Positions 35,264 through 44,375 are shown, counted from the stretch's first letter. The stretch is DNA of 64,000 bases from Parapedobacter sp051400755 (GCF_051400755.1 NZ_JBLFFL010000002.1:620001-684000); one strand, 5' to 3'. Numbers and translations are program-made. Notes: a model not told the origin generated them from the letters alone.

Positions 35264-35877
35264 TGATCGTCATCGTGACCTTCTTCTACGACATGTATTT
35301 CGACTTTCAGGTCGAGGTCATTCTCACCGCCAAACTGTGTATAGTCGGGATTGTTCCAATCATCTGCAGTGATTCCGGCCTTCACGCCCTCGTTTAAGTG
35401 ACGCAGGATGTAGTTGAATACAAACCCGTCACCGGCCGCCAATACGTGTAAATAGCCGGTTACCCCCACCCGGGCGTCATTCGGGTCGGCATAGTCATAA
35501 TCCAACATCCCCTGAGGCGCACCCAGCAAGAATACTTGGTGGACAGCTGCATCATTCACAAACTCCTGCTGGGCTTCCCTGCCGGCGAAATCGTAGGCCG
35601 TAAGCGATAGGCGATATGTTTTTCCAGCGTCCAAATGCAGGTGTGTACCTAGCGGAGGCAATCCTTGTCCGTCAAATTCGACTTCTACGATTTCGGGGTT
35701 TTCGAGATCGTCGGCGTGATCACCATGCCATTCGACTTCGGTAAATGTCAGTTTAGCGCTGCCAATTTCTTCTTGGGGGATCTCCGGCTCGGGGTCGTCT
35801 TTGCTGCAGGAAGATGCCACAACCAAGAATCCAAGAGACAGGAGTGCGACGGAGAATTTTTTGATTTGCTTGTTCAT
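35260..35877 (-). CDS. Lipoprotein partner of the adjacent TonB receptor
   Basis: A 205-residue lipoprotein (lipobox ASSC, then a Pro/Glu spacer). The mature protein is beta-rich, with LHLDAGKTYRLSLTAYDF, VFLLGAPQGMLDYDYADPND, VGVTGYLHVL and YILRHLNEGVKAGI, ending ENDLDLKVEIHVVEEGHDDDH. This is the pattern of small lipoproteins found beside TonB receptors in Bacteroidetes and often labelled type 1 periplasmic-binding-fold superfamily. The His/Asp-rich tail and internal EWHGDHADD suggest metal binding. It lies 53 nt after the receptor stop, in the same operon. Confidence 0.72.
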   Translation of the reverse strand: MNKQIKKFSVALLSLGFLVVASSCSKDDPEPEIPQEEIGSAKLTFTEVEWHGDHADDLENPEIVEVEFDGQGLPPLGTHLHLDAGKTYRLSLTAYDFAGREAQQEFVNDAAVHQVFLLGAPQGMLDYDYADPNDARVGVTGYLHVLAAGDGFVFNYILRHLNEGVKAGITADDWNNPDYTQFGGENDLDLKVEIHVVEEGHDDDH

Positions 35878-35930
35878 ACGAATTTTGATTTAACTAGTGA
35901 AACAGTTTTTTGTTAATGGTATCATCTGGA

Positions 35931-38255
35931 TTAAAATGAATAGGATAGGCGGATACCGACCTCCCTGCCTAAGTTATGTCCGTAGTAGCGGAACGTGTTC
36001 ATGTATTCCTTATACAGCCGGTTGAATAGGTTGTTGATCGAAACGCCTACATCCAATTGATGGTTGCCCACGGCCAGTTGGCTGCCCGCATGCAGTGCGA
36101 ACACATGATAAGCAGGTGGAGGCGGTGCGTAGTCCGCGCCCGGCTCATACCGTTTCTGCTCGAGTACCCAGCGGTGCTCGATGGTGACGTATGTGCCATC
36201 GGCGATCCTGCTGGTCAACGGCAGCTGCCATCGCAGCCGGTGATTAAACCGATCTGCCGGAATGTAGGGCAGGAACACCTCATTGGTGATGTCGCGCGCA
36301 CGGATGATCGAAGCGCCGAGCTGATAGTGCAATCCATAAGGCAACTGCCGCTGCAAGGAAAGATCGGCACCCAGGAAGGTGGCGTCGGTCTGCCGATACC
36401 GGAATACCGGGAATGTGCCGCGGATGGTCTGTAAGAATTCGCCCGGAGCAGGCTGCGCATAAATGTAATCCTGAATGTACTGCGCATATAGATCCAGATC
36501 CACCGAAAGCGGTCCGTTTTGATAAGCGGGACTGACCACCCATTTGTAGCCCCGTTCGCTCGCCAATTGATCGTATCCGATTTCGTAGCGGGCGGCACCA
36601 TGATGAAGGCCATTGCTATAGAGCTCGCTGGCACTGGGCGCACGCCACGCCAGGCCAATGTTGCTCCGCAGCTGCCAGTGCGGATCGGCGTGCCAGACAC
36701 CGCCGATCGATCCGCTGATGTTGTGGAAATGGCGCTGACCTCCATATAGCTGCTGATCCCGGTCGAATCCCGCAGCGTCGAACGTCTTAAAATCGTAGCG
36801 TATACCCAATTCCCATTCATGGGTGTCTTCAATGAGCCGCTGAATGGCGAAGGCCCCGGCGGTGAAACTGTCATAATTGGGGATGAGCGGTGTATTCAGC
36901 GTACCCGGAACGTTATTGTTGACCTGCAGCGTGAGGTTGGTGCCCGCCTGTGTCTTCCATTTGCCATATAGGGGCGTTTGGTAGGTCGCATCGACGGTCT
37001 GTGTGGTCAGCACCATGTCGAGCATGGGTAGTGCATCGCGGCCGGCCCGGCGGATGTCATACTCTTGGCGGTGGTTGCGTTGAAGACCGTATTGTATATC
37101 CAGGCTCCCCCCGTCGGCATGGTCCTTATGCCATTTCAGCTTACCCAGGTCATGCGTGACCCGCTGGCGCGGCACGGTGATCTCATACGTGAATGGATAG
37201 GTTTCAAGGGGCATGCCCGCTGCGATGCGCGCCTGTATATCTGCTATGGTGCCCACATGGGCACTGGTAAAAATACCGAGCGAGGTGTGGAAACGGCTAT
37301 AGTAAGCCTCAAATGCGGAGTTGGTACGGCCATAACGCAACGCGCCCGACACGTTGTACTCGGCGACTCCGGTATTGCCCATATAGTAGTCGCCCGTACG
37401 CACATTGCCACTGCGTTTCGCCGTGCCCTGCAGCCGCCAGGCCAACCCCTTAACGCCTTTGACGCCCGATTGCAGCATGCCCGATAGTACCCCACCTCGA
37501 CCGTTGGTCTGGTAGATGGTATTCAGCTCGCCGGATAGGTGCGGATCAATAGGTAGGGGAGCAGGCGACGTAATGATGACCCCACCCATGGCATCGGCGC
37601 CGTAGCGCACACCTTCGGCGCCCTTGATCAGTTTAAAATCCTTGGCGATAAAGGGATCAATTTCAGGCGCGTGTTCGCTGCCCCACTGTTGTCCCTCTTG
37701 CCGGATGCCGTTATTGAGGATGAGGATGCGATTGCTGTGCATGCCATTGATGACCGGCTTGGCAATGGTAGTACCGGTCTGCAACATGCCCACGCCGGGT
37801 AAGGCGGTGAAGAGGTCGGCTAGGGTCCGTCCCCGGGCCTCTGCCACCAGCTCGCGCGAGATGGTCCTAACAGGGTTCGCCGTAACGACCGCCTGCTGGT
37901 GTCCGACGACATCCACGTCATGCAAAACAATATGCCCATGACGAAGCGCGAGGGTGAGCGTTTCATCTTGATTGGGGGTGAGCTGCACAGTTAAGCTGTC
38001 AAAACCGATGCTGCTGGCGGTTATCGTATATCGAGTACCGCTGCAAAGCTGGGAAAGACGGAAATAACCGTGACCGTCGGAAATGAACTGATGCGCACCC
38101 GGATGGGCATTGATGGTAACGCCCGCTAGGGGAAGCTGGGTGTCGCTATCGACCACCCTGCCTTTGATGGTATGTGTGCAAGTTGAGGTTTGGGCATAAG
38201 CCCACGAAAAGCAGGAGAAAAATAAGAGGAAAGCTAATATATTCAGTATCCGCAT
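35931..38255 (-). CDS. TonB-dependent receptor, probably for a metal ion or metal complex
   Basis: A 774-residue outer-membrane receptor. The signal peptide ends near YAQ (residue 22). A carboxypeptidase-regulatory-like domain spans about 27-105 (IKGRVVDSDTQLPLAGVTI), the plug about 115-225 (LADLFTALPGVGMLQTGTT, EHAPEIDPFIAKDF, GVRYGADAMGGVIITS), then a beta-barrel ending REVGIRLSYSF. It is much shorter than SusC proteins. The plug segment SEHAPEIDP resembles zinc/ZnuD-type receptors, and with the His-rich partner lipoprotein this points to metal uptake, which is inference. A consensus promoter with dyad symmetry lies upstream. Confidence 0.85.
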   Translation of the reverse strand: MRILNILAFLLFFSCFSWAYAQTSTCTHTIKGRVVDSDTQLPLAGVTINAHPGAHQFISDGHGYFRLSQLCSGTRYTITASSIGFDSLTVQLTPNQDETLTLALRHGHIVLHDVDVVGHQQAVVTANPVRTISRELVAEARGRTLADLFTALPGVGMLQTGTTIAKPVINGMHSNRILILNNGIRQEGQQWGSEHAPEIDPFIAKDFKLIKGAEGVRYGADAMGGVIITSPAPLPIDPHLSGELNTIYQTNGRGGVLSGMLQSGVKGVKGLAWRLQGTAKRSGNVRTGDYYMGNTGVAEYNVSGALRYGRTNSAFEAYYSRFHTSLGIFTSAHVGTIADIQARIAAGMPLETYPFTYEITVPRQRVTHDLGKLKWHKDHADGGSLDIQYGLQRNHRQEYDIRRAGRDALPMLDMVLTTQTVDATYQTPLYGKWKTQAGTNLTLQVNNNVPGTLNTPLIPNYDSFTAGAFAIQRLIEDTHEWELGIRYDFKTFDAAGFDRDQQLYGGQRHFHNISGSIGGVWHADPHWQLRSNIGLAWRAPSASELYSNGLHHGAARYEIGYDQLASERGYKWVVSPAYQNGPLSVDLDLYAQYIQDYIYAQPAPGEFLQTIRGTFPVFRYRQTDATFLGADLSLQRQLPYGLHYQLGASIIRARDITNEVFLPYIPADRFNHRLRWQLPLTSRIADGTYVTIEHRWVLEQKRYEPGADYAPPPPAYHVFALHAGSQLAVGNHQLDVGVSINNLFNRLYKEYMNTFRYYGHNLGREVGIRLSYSF

Positions 38256-38277
38256 CTGTGCTACATTGTCAACGGCT

Positions 38278-38322
38278 CAAAAATACAACAATGTTGCTTT
38301 AATAAACAAATTAAATGCAACA
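38278..38322 (-). promoter_or_regulatory. Promoter of the TonB receptor operon with overlapping dyad operator
   Basis: On the minus strand, TTTG (38310-38307) and TATTTTTG (38285-38278), 21 nt apart, form a full promoter. The spacer holds the perfect palindrome CAACATTGTTG (38286-38296). A longer inverted repeat, TGTTGC-TTTAA / TTAAA-t-GCAACA, spans 38292-38322 and covers the -33 element. Two nested dyads sharing the TGTTGC half-site are what a Fur/Zur-type repressor would need; the regulator itself is inferred. Confidence 0.6.
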
Positions 38323-38440
38323 AAATTTCATTAGTGATCCAAGCCATGCTCCTCAACTGGATCCGGCATGCTCCGCTGCCGTCTCCTAGGTTTCGTCCGC
38401 ATCGGCTTGAATCGGTAGGGTTGAGGGGGATCGTGGTGGG

Positions 38441-39334
38441 TTATGAGCGGGGGTGGTATTGGGTAATCACACTGCGCAGGTAATCGCGGTCCACATGGGT
38501 ATAGATCTCGGTGGTTGTTATGCTTTCATGGCCCAGCATTTCCTGCACGGCGCGGAGATCGGCGCCACCTTCTACCAGGTGGCTGGCGAAGGAGTGGCGG
38601 AAGGTATGTGGACTGATTTTCTTTTTCAATCCGCTGGTTTTGGCCAGTTCCTTGATGATGAGGAACACCATGACGCGGGTCAATGGCGCGCCCCTACGGT
38701 TGAGGAATACGAAATCGGTATTTTCTGCTTTGATTTTCTGATGTACACGTACTTCCGTAAGGTATATGCGGAGGTATTTAGCCGCTTGGCTGCCGATGGG
38801 TATGAGCCGCTCTTTGCTTCCTTTGCCCATCACCTTGATAAATTCGACATCGAGGAACAAGTTGGATATCCGGAGCCCCACCAGCTCGCTTACCCGGAGG
38901 CCGCAGCCGTAGAGCACTTCCAGCATGGTTTTGTTGCGCATGCCTTCTGGGGTAGAAAGATCGATGGCCGCGATCAGGCGATCGATCTCCATGACATTGA
39001 GCACATCGGGGATCTTGCGTCCCAGTCGCGGGGCCTGGATCAAGGCCGTGGGGTTTTCGATCAGCCCATGCTCAAGGCACATGAAGAGGTAAAAGGCCTT
39101 GATGCCCGATAGGATACGAGCCTGACTGTAAGCGGACAATCCGAAGCCGTTAATCCAAGCCAGGAAATCCTGTAGATCTTTTGGGGTGACCGTCTCCGGC
39201 AGGAGGCCCTGCGGCTCGGCAAACTGCCGGAGCTTGCTCAGGTCATCCAGATAGGCCTCAACCGTATTGATCGACATGGCCCGCTCGAGTTGAAGGTAAT
39301 GCTTAAAATCGCTGATGCTCGTTTTCCAATCCAT
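38441..39334 (-). CDS. xerD: Tyrosine recombinase XerD-like
   Basis: A 297-residue site-specific recombinase, the size of XerC/XerD, which resolve chromosome dimers. The N-terminal SAM-like core-binding domain (INTVEAYLDDLSKLRQFAE) precedes the catalytic domain. The active-site residues are present: Arg in YGCGLRVSELVGLR, Lys in GKGSKERLIPIG, HxxR in HTFRHSFASHL, His in LGHESITTTEIYTHV and the nucleophilic Tyr in the same segment. The position after ribE in a housekeeping run, without attachment sites, argues against a mobile-element integrase. Confidence 0.88.
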   Translation of the reverse strand: MDWKTSISDFKHYLQLERAMSINTVEAYLDDLSKLRQFAEPQGLLPETVTPKDLQDFLAWINGFGLSAYSQARILSGIKAFYLFMCLEHGLIENPTALIQAPRLGRKIPDVLNVMEIDRLIAAIDLSTPEGMRNKTMLEVLYGCGLRVSELVGLRISNLFLDVEFIKVMGKGSKERLIPIGSQAAKYLRIYLTEVRVHQKIKAENTDFVFLNRRGAPLTRVMVFLIIKELAKTSGLKKKISPHTFRHSFASHLVEGGADLRAVQEMLGHESITTTEIYTHVDRDYLRSVITQYHPRS

Positions 39335-39337
39335 TGG

Positions 39338-39928
39338 TCACCGCCTAAGTGCCATCATCCGGGCTACGTATTTGCCGATGATATCAAACTCAAGATTGGC
39401 CGTGTCTCCCGGTTTTACCTGATTGAAATTCGTATATTCATACGTATAGGGAATGATGGCGACAGAAAACCGATCGCGGCGGGAATCCACTACCGTAAGG
39501 CTGATGCCGTTGACCGCGATGGAGCCTTTTTCCACGGTGATATTGCCGGATGAGTCATCGTATTGGAAGGTATACAGCCAACTGCCCTGCTGATCATCCA
39601 CCGCGATGCACTGCGCAGTCTGGTCTACGTGGCCCTGCACCATGTGCCCATCCAGCCGGTCACCTACTTTGGTGCAGCGCTCGAGATTGACCATACTGCC
39701 TACCTGCAACTGCCCAAGATTGCTTTTCTGGAGTGTCTCCGCAATGGCTGTGACAGTATGCACCCCGGGCGATAGGCCTACCACCGTGAGGCACACCCCA
39801 TTATGCGATACACTTTGGTCGATTTTCAACTCATCGGACAGGGATGAGGAAACGGTAATGTGAAGATTGCCCGCCTCTTGCCTGAGATCGGACACAATAC
39901 CTATGGTTTCGATAATGCCGGTGAACAT
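39338..39928 (-). CDS. ribE: Riboflavin synthase, alpha chain
   Basis: A 196-residue enzyme converting two 6,7-dimethyl-8-ribityllumazine molecules to riboflavin. It begins MFTGIIETIG, as the family does, and shows two homologous lumazine-binding barrels: SHNGVCLTVV in the first (about residues 1-95) and AVNGISLTVVDS in the second (about 98-190). It ends 3 nt before xerD and starts 47 nt after the lnt stop. No FMN riboswitch-like structure is seen upstream. Confidence 0.95.
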   Translation of the reverse strand: MFTGIIETIGIVSDLRQEAGNLHITVSSSLSDELKIDQSVSHNGVCLTVVGLSPGVHTVTAIAETLQKSNLGQLQVGSMVNLERCTKVGDRLDGHMVQGHVDQTAQCIAVDDQQGSWLYTFQYDDSSGNITVEKGSIAVNGISLTVVDSRRDRFSVAIIPYTYEYTNFNQVKPGDTANLEFDIIGKYVARMMALRR

Positions 39929-39975
39929 ATGAAATACGCGTTAGCCATTTGAAATACAAAGGTACGAAAAAGCCC

Positions 39976-41598
39976 CTATTGCTTTTGTTTTCGGAGTGTA
40001 CCTAGCAGTAACACGCCGAAAACAAGTGCACCAAAACACCCTGCAAAAGCGAGGTAGTCACCCGTCTGCACATAAAACGTAATTTCCTCATTGAGGTTGA
40101 TGTCTTGTTTAAGGGCAGCGGGCACCCACCATTCGGTCCGCTGCGTCACGTCGCCACGTTGGTTGATGAATGCCGAGATGCCCGTATTGGCGGAACGGGC
40201 TACCCAACGTCGTGTTTCGATGGCGCGCAGTTTTGCATAGGCAAGGTGCTGATTCTTGCCAGAAGTGTCGCCCCACCAGCCGTCGTTAGTGACTACGGCA
40301 ATGAATTGAGCGCCCTGTTTGATGTATTGCGCGACGTAATCGCCCCATATCGACTCGTAGCAGATCACCGGTGCGGCGCCGATGCCGCTCCGCGAATAAA
40401 AAACCGAGGGGCTATCCTGTTTGCCATAGCCGCCGGTCGTGCCGCCGAACGCCGCAAAAAGCGGCTTCATGAAGGCCAGCGCACCGCCGAAGGGCGTTTG
40501 CTCCACGCCGGGCACCAGCTTGGATTTGTGGTAGTACTGCAGCTTCGCCGAATTTTCAATGAGAACGGCAGCGTTAAAGGCATCATAGTAAACATCATCA
40601 AAAGCACGTGCTGTTGGTGTCTCCGGCCCGCTATATATCCGATATCCTTCGATACCTGTGAGGACATTGCCATTCATATAGGTGTTCAGGAATCGCTGGA
40701 TGCGGAAAAACGTCGGATGCTGAAAGAATCGGTCTTCATCATACCCGCCTTGCCCAGCGATCGCCGTTTCCGGCCAGACGAAAAATTCGGTGTTCGGCTG
40801 CGCCACGGATTCCGAAAGCTGGATAAGGTGTTCGATCTGTTCCTCCGGGGGTATGGAGCCGAACTTGCCATAAGGATCGATATTGGGCTGCACCACCACG
40901 ATGTTGGACGGATTTTCATGTTCCTCATAAGCAAAATAGTGGTACAGCGACCAGGTGGAGGGTATGATAATCAGCGCTGCGAGACCCGCCAACAACTGAT
41001 ACCGATGCCTGAGCGGGAAACCATCCTTGGCCGACAGGACGGCAAGGAATGTCAATATATTAGCCGCCCAGATCCATACCGTGCCCCCGTAGACGCCGGT
41101 GTATTCATACCATTGCACCAACTGATGCGTATCGGCAAATCCGTTGCCCAATGTCATCCACGGGAAAGCCAGGTCCCACGTCTGATGCAAATACTCATAG
41201 GCGATCCAAAAGCACACCAAGCCCAGTAATGACCATCCGATGGCGTAGCGCTTGCGCAATTGATAATACAGCCGAAAGGCGAATGCCATCAACACCGCCG
41301 CCAATCCAAAAGGGATTAAGGCGACAAACATGGCGGCATATACCGGCATGACGGCATTCATGGCATTGAAGACCCAGTAGATCGAGGCCGTATTCCACAC
41401 CAACCCAGTGAGGCCCCCCAGCAAAAACACCTTGGTGCCCTTTTTCCGGTAGTCCCCGCGCATCAGCGCTTCCAGCGCCAGCAATAGGGGGACAAACGCC
41501 ACCCAAAGCAAGGGGGCGGTGTAGGGAATAGGAGGCCATGCCAACCATAGGAGGAAAGCGCTCAACAGCGCCAATAAGTAGTTGTTCTTCACGGTCAA
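39976..41598 (-). CDS. lnt: Apolipoprotein N-acyltransferase
   Basis: A 540-residue inner-membrane enzyme adding the third acyl chain to lipoproteins, matching the many lipoproteins encoded nearby. About seven N-terminal transmembrane helices are followed by a nitrilase-like periplasmic domain. The catalytic triad is visible: Glu in VWPETAIAG, Lys in YYHKSKLVPGVEQTPFG and Cys in PVICYESIWGDYV. A final helix, FAGCFGALVFGVLLLGTL, closes the protein. Its start overlaps the stop of the preceding PH/SHOCT gene by 4 nt. Confidence 0.95.
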   Translation of the reverse strand: MTVKNNYLLALLSAFLLWLAWPPIPYTAPLLWVAFVPLLLALEALMRGDYRKKGTKVFLLGGLTGLVWNTASIYWVFNAMNAVMPVYAAMFVALIPFGLAAVLMAFAFRLYYQLRKRYAIGWSLLGLVCFWIAYEYLHQTWDLAFPWMTLGNGFADTHQLVQWYEYTGVYGGTVWIWAANILTFLAVLSAKDGFPLRHRYQLLAGLAALIIIPSTWSLYHYFAYEEHENPSNIVVVQPNIDPYGKFGSIPPEEQIEHLIQLSESVAQPNTEFFVWPETAIAGQGGYDEDRFFQHPTFFRIQRFLNTYMNGNVLTGIEGYRIYSGPETPTARAFDDVYYDAFNAAVLIENSAKLQYYHKSKLVPGVEQTPFGGALAFMKPLFAAFGGTTGGYGKQDSPSVFYSRSGIGAAPVICYESIWGDYVAQYIKQGAQFIAVVTNDGWWGDTSGKNQHLAYAKLRAIETRRWVARSANTGISAFINQRGDVTQRTEWWVPAALKQDINLNEEITFYVQTGDYLAFAGCFGALVFGVLLLGTLRKQKQ

Positions 41599-42146
41599 AG
41601 TTGAGATAAGAGCTCGTTCTTTTTGTTTTCGTACTCCGCTTGGGTGATCAACTGCCGCTCAAACAGGGATTTGAGCTTCTGGAGTTTCAGGGCAAGCTCA
41701 TCCGCTTCAGGTACCGCCAGCACACCTGACGCGGTTTCCACCTGCGGTTCATTTTCCGATCGCTGCTTTTCCAAGGCTTCGCTGCTCAACTGATAGTATC
41801 TGCGCGCCTGGTTTTTAGGTATGTATGCCAATTCCACCGCTTCACCCCTGATGGGTACAACGACCACTTTGGCGCCCAGGAGGCCCTCCTTGAAGGAAAT
41901 GTCCTCCACAGCGGTCAACGGAAAAATCTCAAAGTCGGTGGCCAGACCCAATTTGGTAGACCTGCAAAAGATGATGCGCTTATCCGTCAACGCGATGCTA
42001 TCCGGGAACAGCGTTACGGCAGGCTTTTTCTGCACAGCGATGTAGCTGACCTGTTCGCCATCGGCAAGCATGTCCTGCAGCTTCACCAACAGTTTCTCCA
42101 CCTCACCCGGATCCTGTCCGTCGTTGATATATCGATCGATGTTCAT
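41595..42146 (-). CDS. PH-domain and SHOCT-motif protein
   Basis: A 183-residue soluble protein without a signal peptide. Residues about 30-120 form a bacterial PH-like (YokE/bPH) domain: GEQVSYIAVQKKPAVTLFPD, then IALTDKRIIFCRSTKLGL. The C-terminal 32 residues, LQKLKSLFERQLITQAEYENK, are a SHOCT (short C-terminal helix-turn) motif, a presumed oligomerisation element. The role is unknown. Translational coupling to lnt (ATGA overlap) and position after rsmI place it in a housekeeping run. Confidence 0.82.
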   Translation of the reverse strand: MNIDRYINDGQDPGEVEKLLVKLQDMLADGEQVSYIAVQKKPAVTLFPDSIALTDKRIIFCRSTKLGLATDFEIFPLTAVEDISFKEGLLGAKVVVVPIRGEAVELAYIPKNQARRYYQLSSEALEKQRSENEPQVETASGVLAVPEADELALKLQKLKSLFERQLITQAEYENKKNELLSQL

Positions 42147-42174
42147 GCAATTTTTTCACGCTAAGATAGCAAGT

Positions 42175-42840
42175 TTATCCTAAACCCTGTACGCAAACCA
42201 CAAATTCACCTTTCAGCGTATGCGTCTCAAAATGACCGATCAGTTCACCAAGTGTCCCGCGGACGGTCTCCTCGTAGATCTTGCTGATTTCGCGCGATAT
42301 GGAAGCCTGCCGCGCTTCTCCGAAGGTATCGACAAACTCCTGCAGCGTCTTGAGCAGCCGGTGGGGCGACTCATAAAAGATCATGGTACGGCTTTCGGCA
42401 GTCAGCGCTTTCAGTCGGGTTTGCCGCCCCTTCTTTACCGGCAAAAACCCTTCGAAACAAAAACGGTCGCACGGCAAGCCGGAAGCCACCAGCGCCGGCA
42501 CAAAGGCGGTCGCACCCGGGAGGCATTGGATCTCCATGCCATGCTTTATGGCTTCACGTACCAAGAGAAAACCCGGATCCGATATTGCAGGCGTACCCGC
42601 ATCGGAGATCAGTGCAACGGTTTTGCCCTCCTTGAGGAAGCGGATGATCTCACTGATGGCCTTGTGCTCATTGTGCTGATGGTGGGCATATGCCTTTTTA
42701 TCAATACCGAAGTGCTTGAGTAAGGGCGCACTGGTACGGGTGTCCTCCGCGAGGATGACATCCGCTTCGCTCAGGATGCGGATGGCCCGGAGCGTCATAT
42801 CTTCCAGGTTGCCTATGGGAGTGGGTACGAGATAGAGCAT
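42175..42840 (-). CDS. rsmI: 16S rRNA 2'-O-ribose C1402 methyltransferase
   Basis: A 221-residue SAM-dependent methyltransferase of the tetrapyrrole-methylase fold that modifies C1402 of 16S rRNA. Diagnostic motifs are LYLVPTPIGNLEDMTLRAI, DVILAEDTRTSAPLLKHF, VALISDAGTPAISDPGFLLV and LPGATAFVPALVASGLP. ATG 42840 gives the standard N-terminus MLYLVPTPIGN; the seven extra residues of the longer frame are not family-like. It heads the run rsmI-PH/SHOCT-lnt-ribE-xerD and is divergent from serS. Confidence 0.95.
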   Translation of the reverse strand: MLYLVPTPIGNLEDMTLRAIRILSEADVILAEDTRTSAPLLKHFGIDKKAYAHHQHNEHKAISEIIRFLKEGKTVALISDAGTPAISDPGFLLVREAIKHGMEIQCLPGATAFVPALVASGLPCDRFCFEGFLPVKKGRQTRLKALTAESRTMIFYESPHRLLKTLQEFVDTFGEARQASISREISKIYEETVRGTLGELIGHFETHTLKGEFVVCVQGLG

Positions 42841-42876
42841 TTTTGTTATCTTTGCCAGCACAAAATAAGCGAAACC

Positions 42877-42919
42877 GTCATGATTTTCAAATCACACCGT
42901 GAAATAATTAAATCATGAC
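42877..42919 (+). promoter_or_regulatory. Inverted repeat in the serS leader
   Basis: GTCATGATTT (42877-42886) and AAATCATGAC (42910-42919) are perfect 10-bp complements around a 23-nt loop, 41 nt before the serS start. An inner TTTCA/TGAAA pair could extend or compete with the stem. A -7-like TATCTTTG at 42847-42854 would place transcription start upstream of it. It could be an RNA regulatory hairpin or a protein-binding dyad. Confidence 0.45.
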
Positions 42920-42960
42920 AGCTTCATCGCCGATAAAGAAAAATTTAAGCAGATGAAAAT

Positions 42961-44235
42961 ATGTTGCAAATAGGCTATATCCGCGAAAACCGCGAGCAGG
43001 TGATCGAACGTCTGGGTGTCCGCAATTTTAAGGCCATCGGGCTGGTGGATGAAGTGATTGCGCTGGACGAGCGGCGCAGACACCTCCAGACGGAAGCTGA
43101 CTCCCTTGCTGCCGAGGCGAATACAGCCGCCCGGCAGATCGGCGAACTGATGCGCCAGGGCAAGCGCGACGAAGCGGAAGTCCTGAAAGCACAGGCCGGC
43201 GGATACAAAGAGCAACAGAAGAAGCTGGCCGATGAGCAGGCCGCCATAGAAACCGACCTGCATGACAAGCTGGTGCTGCTACCCAACCTGCCGCACACTT
43301 CCGTACCCAAGGGAGTAGGCGCGGAGGACAACGAGGTGGTACTCGAACACGGCCACCGGCCCGAATTGCCGGACGATGCCTTGCCCCATTGGGAACTGGC
43401 AACGAAGTATGATATTATCGACTTCGAGCTGGGGACAAAAGTGACCGGGGCAGGATTTCCGGTATACAAAGGAAAAGGAGCCCGCTTGCAACGCGCCATG
43501 ATCAATTTTTTCCTTGATCAAGCGGCAACGGCTGGCTATAAGGAAGTGCAGCCACCGATACTGATCAATGAAGCCTCCGGATTCGGCACCGGGCAGCTGC
43601 CCGACAAGGAAGGGCAAATGTACCACGTCGGCATCGACAACCTGTATCTTATTCCCACGGCGGAAGTGCCCGTAACCAACCTATACCGCGACACGATCGT
43701 CAAAGAAGGCGATTTTCCGATCAAGCTGACAGCTTATACGCCCTGTTTCCGCCGTGAGGCCGGATCCTACGGAGCGCACGTAAGGGGACTGAACCGCCTG
43801 CACCAGTTTGATAAGGTAGAAGTCGTGCAGATCGTACATCCCGACTGCTCCTATGCGGTGTTGGAAGAAATGAGCCGATATGTGCAATCACTGCTCCAAG
43901 CACTGAACCTCCCTTACCGGGTGCTGCGCCTTTGCGGGGGCGATATGGGTTTTACGTCGGCACTCACCTACGACATGGAAGTGTGGAGCGCGGCCCAGAA
44001 GCGCTGGCTGGAAGTATCTTCCGTATCCAATTTCGAAACTTACCAAAGCAACCGGCTAAAAGTGCGATTCAAAGGGGGAGAAAGCGGTAAAACCCAATTG
44101 GCCCATACCCTCAACGGCAGTGCATTGGCCCTGCCACGGATATTGGCTTCTATTTTGGAAAATAACCAAACGGATAAAGGGATCAAGATGCCTGATGTGC
44201 TGGTGCCTTATGCCGGGTTTGAGTGGATTGATTAA
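42961..44235 (+). CDS. serS: Seryl-tRNA synthetase
   Basis: A 424-residue class II aminoacyl-tRNA synthetase charging tRNA-Ser. The N-terminal coiled-coil arm that grips the tRNA spans about residues 30-105 (LDERRRHLQTEADSLAAEAN). Class II motif 2 is CFRREAGSYGAHVRGLNRLH, followed by LEVSSVSNFETYQSNR, and motif 3 is ALPRILASILENNQ. Length and order are normal. It is followed by an intrinsic terminator. Confidence 0.97.
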   Translation: MLQIGYIRENREQVIERLGVRNFKAIGLVDEVIALDERRRHLQTEADSLAAEANTAARQIGELMRQGKRDEAEVLKAQAGGYKEQQKKLADEQAAIETDLHDKLVLLPNLPHTSVPKGVGAEDNEVVLEHGHRPELPDDALPHWELATKYDIIDFELGTKVTGAGFPVYKGKGARLQRAMINFFLDQAATAGYKEVQPPILINEASGFGTGQLPDKEGQMYHVGIDNLYLIPTAEVPVTNLYRDTIVKEGDFPIKLTAYTPCFRREAGSYGAHVRGLNRLHQFDKVEVVQIVHPDCSYAVLEEMSRYVQSLLQALNLPYRVLRLCGGDMGFTSALTYDMEVWSAAQKRWLEVSSVSNFETYQSNRLKVRFKGGESGKTQLAHTLNGSALALPRILASILENNQTDKGIKMPDVLVPYAGFEWID

Positions 44236-44274
44236 TATTCCTTCGAATTTTCGCCGGTTTTTGTGCTGAAACAT

Positions 44275-44322
44275 AAAAAAAATGCCATTTGCTGATGATT
44301 TAACGGCAAGTAGCATTTTTTT
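44275..44322 (+). terminator. Terminator after serS
   Basis: An A-tract plus ATGC at the left pairs with GCATTTTTTT at the right. An inner TTGC/GGCAA stem with small internal loops completes the hairpin, which is followed by a T run. Confidence 0.65.
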
Positions 44323-44342
44323 ATCAAAAAATCGTCCAATTA

Positions 44343-44375
44343 TTTGGTGATTTATTAATAATTGCTTTACATTTG
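44343..44375 (+). promoter_or_regulatory. Promoter of the first plus-strand SusCD locus
   Basis: TTTG at 44343-44346 and TACATTTG at 44368-44375, with a 21-nt spacer, are a near-ideal Bacteroidetes promoter. Transcription from about 44382 would give a leader of roughly 285 nt before susC. Confidence 0.7.

Noticed and set aside
38441..39334. Tyrosine recombinase as integrase of a mobile element
   Set aside because: Length and motifs fit XerD, it sits in a housekeeping run after ribE, and no attachment-site repeats or phage genes are nearby.
40105..41229. A 374-codon plus-strand frame opposite lnt
   Set aside because: Antisense shadow of a gene with a complete catalytic triad; Arg/Cys-rich and without recognisable motifs.
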